From contig CM029609.1 in the NCBI GenBank assembly GCA_017311315.1, positions 42,493,166-42,557,165 on the forward strand: a DNA stretch of 64,000 nt, given 5' to 3'. The first letter of the stretch is position 1, and every line of letters begins with the position of its first letter. The translations under genes and the position numbers were made by a program. This DNA comes from Dendrocalamus latiflorus (lineage: Eukaryota; Streptophyta; Magnoliopsida; Poales; Poaceae). Below the pieces are notes generated by a model. It was not told the DNA's origin, searched no databases, and saw only the letters and a program-made list of their open reading frames with translations. Below, one piece after another: positions 59,071 to 64,000 of this stretch.

Positions 59071-62000
59071 TGTAACATCCCAAAAATCCAACTCTGAAAA
59101 ATTTAATTTAAAATTTATTTATTTTAAAGTATTTGGAGTTTATTTGGCTTTTGTTTGGTTTTCTGGATTTTCTGGAGTTTAAAACCTATTTTTAAAAATT
59201 AAAAAGTATTTTAAAGTATGAAAATTAAATACCAACATTAGTTGGAAATAATTTTATTAAGTCCAAAATATCTCCAAAAGCTTCTGTGAATGTTTCTGGA
59301 ATTTTTGGAGGTATTTTCATATTTTTCTGAGGCCTAAATAATTTCCTAGCCTTTTCTGAAAATCAAAATCAAATTCTAAAAATAAAAAAATCCAAAACCC
59401 TCCCTCCAGCCGACGCGTGGACGGCCCAAATCCGCCCACGTCGCCGCCCGGTTTAATCTCGGCCGCTTTCCCCTCTCCCACCGCCCAGCGGGCCCGGCCC
59501 GTCAGTCGGCTCCGCCTTCCCCTCCCCTCGGGCCGACGCGTGGCCGGCCCGATGCGCGCCACGCCATCCCGCTCGCCCATCCGACCGTCCCCTCCCCCTT
59601 AACTGCAACCGCTGCCCGATCCTCCCTCCGAGCCACGTGGCTGCGATCCGCGCCGCCCGCTCACTCCCTCCTCTCTCTCACTGCGCGCGGGTCCCGCCTG
59701 TCAGACCCGTCGTCTACCCCGCGCCACCTTCCTTCTTCTCCCCCTTTCTTTCCTTTCTTGCGTCGGCGACCGAGTCCCCCGCGGATCCCGTCTTCCCTTC
59801 CCCGGCTCTCTCCGGTTTTGGAAACCCCGGGTGCCGCCGCGACCAAATCCCCGAACTGCCGCGCCCCCTTTCCTTCCGCGCCCCCCTCTTTCCTTCCCTT
59901 CCCTACCCTTCCATTTTCCGGTCGCCATCTCCGGCGAGGGATTGCGTGCCCGTGCTCCCCCACCGGCCTCCCCTCTCACCGCACCACCTCCCCCTCCACT
60001 TCCATCTCTCTCCCGTGCGCTCCACCTCCCCCGCGTCGTGCGCACTCACCGCCGCCGTTGTCTTGGACTCCGGCGAGGAATCGCCGCCTGCTCAGGCAAC
60101 GCCTCGCCTCTTCGCCGCCTCTGTCGTCTTCCCCGTGCGCCGGCGACCACCCCAGACACCTCGGTCGAGCCTCCCCGCCACCGGAACGTCGCCGCACCGG
60201 AGCACCCGAACCCCTCTGGCAACCCTCGTCGTCGCCTCCGACCGCTTCTGGCCGAACCCCTCCGGCAGATACCTCAAAAGGTATATTTACCCTTTATGGG
60301 TAAGAAACACCCGTGAGCCCAGTTGGTTAGCAGCGCTATCCCTCCCTCCCCCCGGTTCCCTCGGAGCGCGTTCGAGCCCCCGGCTCCGCACGCTGAGGTT
60401 GAGCCTTTCCTTTATTTTCCCGCACTGACAGCAGGGCCCCGCACGTCAGCGGCCGCCGTCTGCGCTGGCCACTGCCGTCCGGGCCCCACCCGTCTGCGCT
60501 GGCCACTGACATATGGGCCCAGAGCCTAGTAGGTCCCACGTATCAGTGACCAACAGAGTGTATGGTCACTGACAGAGGGGTCCCACATGTCAGAGACCGA
60601 CGCAGTGGGCTCACTGTCATGTGGGTCCCACCTGTCATAGACTCAGAGTAAAGCAATAAAATAAAAGATTAGAAAGTAAATGCTACCAGTGGGCCCCCTG
60701 TCAGAAATTTAATAATTTCTGGTTTTATTCAAACTGAGATTTTCAAATGAGCATAACTTGTTCATTTTAACTCCAAATTGAGCCATTCAAAATTTTAAAT
60801 TCTTCTAAAATCATAATCTATACAAATATGGCCTCTATTTGAATTTTTGATTTTATATGAATTTTGTTTGTATTTATTTGCTTTGTTTGCTTCGTCTTTT
60901 TCATGCGTAGATTCCACCGTTGTCGAAGATCTCTCCACTCCGCAGCAAGAAGACCCAGAGAGCGTGCAAGAAGGCAAGTCTCCTTTGATCATTTTGAACC
61001 TATATTTGATAAATGTTTTTAATTATTTTAAATTTATGTGCATCGCTATTTAATTAGAACTCTAATTCTGGTATTAAGGCATTAGTTAATCCAACCTTGT
61101 TATGCCTCCATTGTACTTGAATGCCATGTTCCCTTGTAACCCTAGTATTACATTTGTCTCAATAATGAGAATTTCATAATCCTATGGTAATATTAAGACG
61201 GTAGTAAAATGCTTAGTCATGATATTTAAATCTTTTGTTCTATGGGAAATCATGTTTCATTGAATTGGTTATTGTATTTATAAATAAGTGGTGACTGGTG
61301 TTGCCACTGTTCTTTTAGAAATAAAATAAAATGTGAAAATTGGTTTAGACTGGGGTGGATGGTTGGTTGGAATTGGTGCGGAAAGCACGAGATCTTGTAA
61401 AGTGTAAGTTCCACCCTAGTTAATTAAGGACCGACGCTTGTGTCTGTCCAGACTAAGCACTACCGTACAACCCCGAGTCTATATGGTACGACCTAGCTGA
61501 TTAACTTACGATAGTCTAGTTTAGGTGCCACCAGTGGAAAGTTGGTGCCAGGGATTTACTGGTTATTCACAGTGAGGGACAGGGATTTACTGTACTCATA
61601 TGGCGCAAGAGGGGGCTTCGGACTGGGTGGATGGAACCCTTCTGCGGTGAAACCTCAGTGGGTGGTGTCTGGCTAGACTAGAGTGAGGTAAAGGCTTTGT
61701 GATATTTTATCTGTGTCTCATGCCAAAGGAAGCGTGGTGACTATTAAGGTAATTTATCACTTGGGGGTAAAGTTGTACAACCTCTGCAAAGTGTCAAACT
61801 ATTCGAATAGCCGTGCCCACTGTCAAGGGCGGGCAAGGAATGCATTCACATGGTAGACCCTTGGTTTTCATTTTAAAAACAAAGTTTTGTACTCCGAGAG
61901 TGGAGGGAACTCTCGGAAGGGTATCATGGCGGTCAAAGCCAGAGAGGGTGGATGTAACCTGCAGTTTCAAACTTTATCGGTTAAAGTTGGATAACTAGTG

Positions 62001-62562
62001 TTGGTGGATAGAACCTTCACTATGAAATGCTTATTAGTTTCAGTTAAAACAATTAATTGGTCAAAATGATGCCTTCGAAATTACTTAATGGTATTTGAAA
62101 TAAAATATTGCTTTGTGCAAAAGAACCATATAACCCTTCTTTGTTAAGCCTTACATCTACTGCATTTTTCCCAAGACTTGCGGAGTACTTTATGTACTCA
62201 CATGTTGCACTCAAAAATAATATGCAGAGGAATACGAGGCCCAAGAAGGAGACTACGACTACTTCGCGGGTGGATTCGACGAAGGATTCCCGGAGTACTA
62301 GGTCGCGCTTCCCCAGTCAATTGCCTGTGGCATATTGATGGGTCTCCGCTGAATTTATTTTTGCTTCCGTTGTGTTTCGTGTGTGCGAGATCTTGAAACC
62401 TCATTTGTAATAATGAGACCTTTCGGTCAGTACTCTTTATTATTATAATAAAGCACGGTTGGTTATGTAATCATCTCTGTTTAACTGTGTGCACTAGTTT
62501 TGATCTGGGACTAGTGCTGTAATACACAGAGGGTCCAGGTTTGAAAATCCGGGGTCCCGACA
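59071..62562 (+). mobile_element. Solo LTR of the large gypsy family (LTR B, 3492 bp), TSD ACCCC
   Basis: It starts TGTAACATCCCAAAAATCC and ends GGGGTCCCGACA, with duplication ACCCC on both sides (59066-59070 and 62563-62567). Homologous to LTR A in the same orientation. The GC-rich stretch 59400-60540 yields several overlapping Pro/Arg/Ser-rich frames on both strands; these are composition artefacts. AATAAAGCAC near 62448-62457 could be the LTR poly(A) signal, with the R/U5 end just beyond. Confidence 0.92.
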
Positions 62563-62567
62563 ACCCC

Positions 62568-64000
62568 CATATGGAAAATCAAGAAGTGTCATACCATGCC
62601 CACTCCAAGACCTCACACCCATAAGAAGCAAAAGTCAAGGCACTCAATTTTGGAGGGAAAAACCAGCCCCTCCTCTCATTGCTTGAGTCAAATCTCCAAT
62701 TTGCCCCTCAAGCGCCTTACTGGAAGCTTTCCGCGTCCGGTACCTTGACCATCTGGACCTCGACTCCTCCCTGAGTCTAGTCCGGTCCGCTCTGCTGCAC
62801 ACAACCGCACCTGGCATCCTGACCGTCTGGACCTCCGACTTCTCCCTGAGCCTAGTCCCGATCCACTCGCCGCTGCCCGTCGTGTCCACCCGACACCGAC
62901 CGAGACCTTCGACTCCACCTGAGTCTAGTCCTGGTCTGTTCCGTCGCGCACGATCGCATCCAACACCCAACCGTCTGGACCTCCGACTCCTTCCTGAGCC
63001 TAGTTCCGATTCGCTCATCGTTGCCCGTCGTGTCCGTCACCGGTAGCTCCAGCTCTGGTTTCTCGTCTCCCGACTCGCAACCACCTTACCAGCCTCGATC
63101 ATCTTCGGCATCACCGACCGTCGGGACCTTAACACCTCCTGTGCCTAGTCCCGGTCCTCCTCGCCTCACCATGACCTAGCTCCGAAGTTCTGCAGTCACA
63201 TAGACAAGCAAATCGTCACATAGCACCTCACGAAACAGCATATCAACAATAGCACAAGTAAAGGTACTCAACCCTAGAATACCCGAAACAAACTCAAACT
63301 CACTAACACAACCATCAATTACTCATCACAAACATGGTGATACCTCCACATGGTCTCTCAATGATCGCACGAGACTGTTTCTCACGGCTACGACCGCTTC
63401 TCATGGTGTTTCAATTTTCGATTTCCCTCAGTACTCGAATGCTCCGACTGCACTTGGTTACATCCGACTTCCGACCACAATACGCACTCGGACACTTCCG
63501 ATTACTACAGTGTTCTTCTGACTATGCCTTTCGACCATGGTGCCTTACGACCACGACTACCTTACGACTATGGTGCCTTTGACCACATTGCCACGACCAT
63601 GTCGGAGCACCGACTAGGTTCTCAAAATTCCATCTGCTGCTTCGACCATGTCACATCATCTCGATGCTATAACCACGGCTTCTCACGTACTCGAAGTCTT
63701 CGACTGCCTTCGTACTCGTGGTCTTCGACTGTGGCTTCGGACGTGGCTTCGATCACTGCTTCCCGGCTTCGACCACGATTTTGATTACTGTGGTTTCGAC
63801 CACTGCTTTGATCATTGGCTTCAATTATTTATAACTCATTAAGATTTTTTAGATAAAGGATATAATATCCGGCCTCTATATCCACGAGGGATATATACAG
63901 CCAAAAGTTACACGAGCACTTAGGCTCAAAGCCTCAAAACTGAGAAGCATAAAACAACACTAAAGACATCTTAAAGACAATGAAAAAAAGCTAAAAAGAC
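62568..64000. repeat. GGTCAGACCG repeat family, copy 2, right part (runs off the window)
   Basis: Continuation after LTR B. It includes a roughly 149-bp tandem duplication (ACCGTCTGGACCTCCGACT at about 62820 and 62970) with GCCCGTCGTGTCC at the end of both units. A TTCGAC/ACGACC-rich low-complexity tract at 63480-63820 resembles the reverse complement of 26380-26760. No gene recognised. Confidence 0.5.

Noticed and set aside
59637..60539. 263-aa and 181-aa Pro/Arg/Ser-rich frames
   Set aside because: GC-rich part of LTR B, composition-driven; it has the LTR's position and ends, not those of a gene.

Overview
This is plant nuclear DNA, most likely from rice (Oryza) or a close relative. The evidence is an intron-containing plant PP2C phosphatase gene, CACTA (En/Spm) elements with plant-type tnp2 and Transposase_24/Ulp1 genes, several Ty3/gypsy LTRs of about 3 kb, hAT-type short elements, and an endogenous pararetrovirus flanked by long AT dinucleotide tracts. 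That last arrangement is known for rice tungro bacilliform virus-like (eRTBVL) integrations in Oryza. I see no bacterial genes, no CRISPR array and no tRNA or rRNA gene. The host species and the family names are inferred from recall, not from a database search.

Layout. 1-2.3 kb: AT-rich intergenic DNA. 2.3-4.9 kb (minus): the only host gene I can support, a four-exon PP2C-type Ser/Thr phosphatase of 370 aa with an open frame and canonical splice sites. 5.6-5.8 kb: probable MITE. 6.0-13.0 kb: rearranged endogenous pararetrovirus between an (AT)n tract and a (TA)n(GA)n tract. It comprises an inverted leader/promoter copy, a sense leader piece, the end of a viral ORF, a promoter with poly(A) signal, and a movement protein-coat protein-protease polyprotein. 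The polyprotein frame is broken by one amber codon, one frame change and one opal codon, and it ends before any reverse transcriptase. 13.0-14.5 and 19.6-20.1 kb: a degenerate tandem repeat of about 430 bp, split by a 5.1-kb non-autonomous CACTA element (14492-19638, TSD ATG) that itself holds a 625-bp MITE. 20-28 kb: old repetitive DNA with GGTCAGACCG-type motifs and low-complexity GTCGAAG-type repeats.

28437-37867: a 9.4-kb CACTA element with matching termini, a TCT target duplication, arrays of ACAGACGG hairpins at both ends and internally, a decayed tnp2 transposase and a decayed Transposase_24 plus Ulp1-protease gene. 39.5-40.5 kb: a deleted relative of that CACTA. 42.3-42.8 kb: retrotransposon gag debris. 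45132-51508: a solo gypsy LTR (TSD AGATA) containing a nested 896-bp hAT element (TSD GCCGCGCT) and a second, different solo LTR (TSD AAAAC). 52.36 kb: a Helitron-like 3' end. 52.6-57.4 kb (minus): gag start, initiator-Met primer-binding site and 5' LTR of a truncated gypsy element of the same family. 57.4-64 kb: another GGTCAGACCG-bearing repeat, interrupted by a third LTR of that family (59071-62562, TSD ACCCC).

Nothing here forms a host pathway. The interest lies in the virus integration and in the nested order of insertions, which can be read from target-site duplications. Most long open frames in the window are by-products of GC-rich LTRs or microsatellites.
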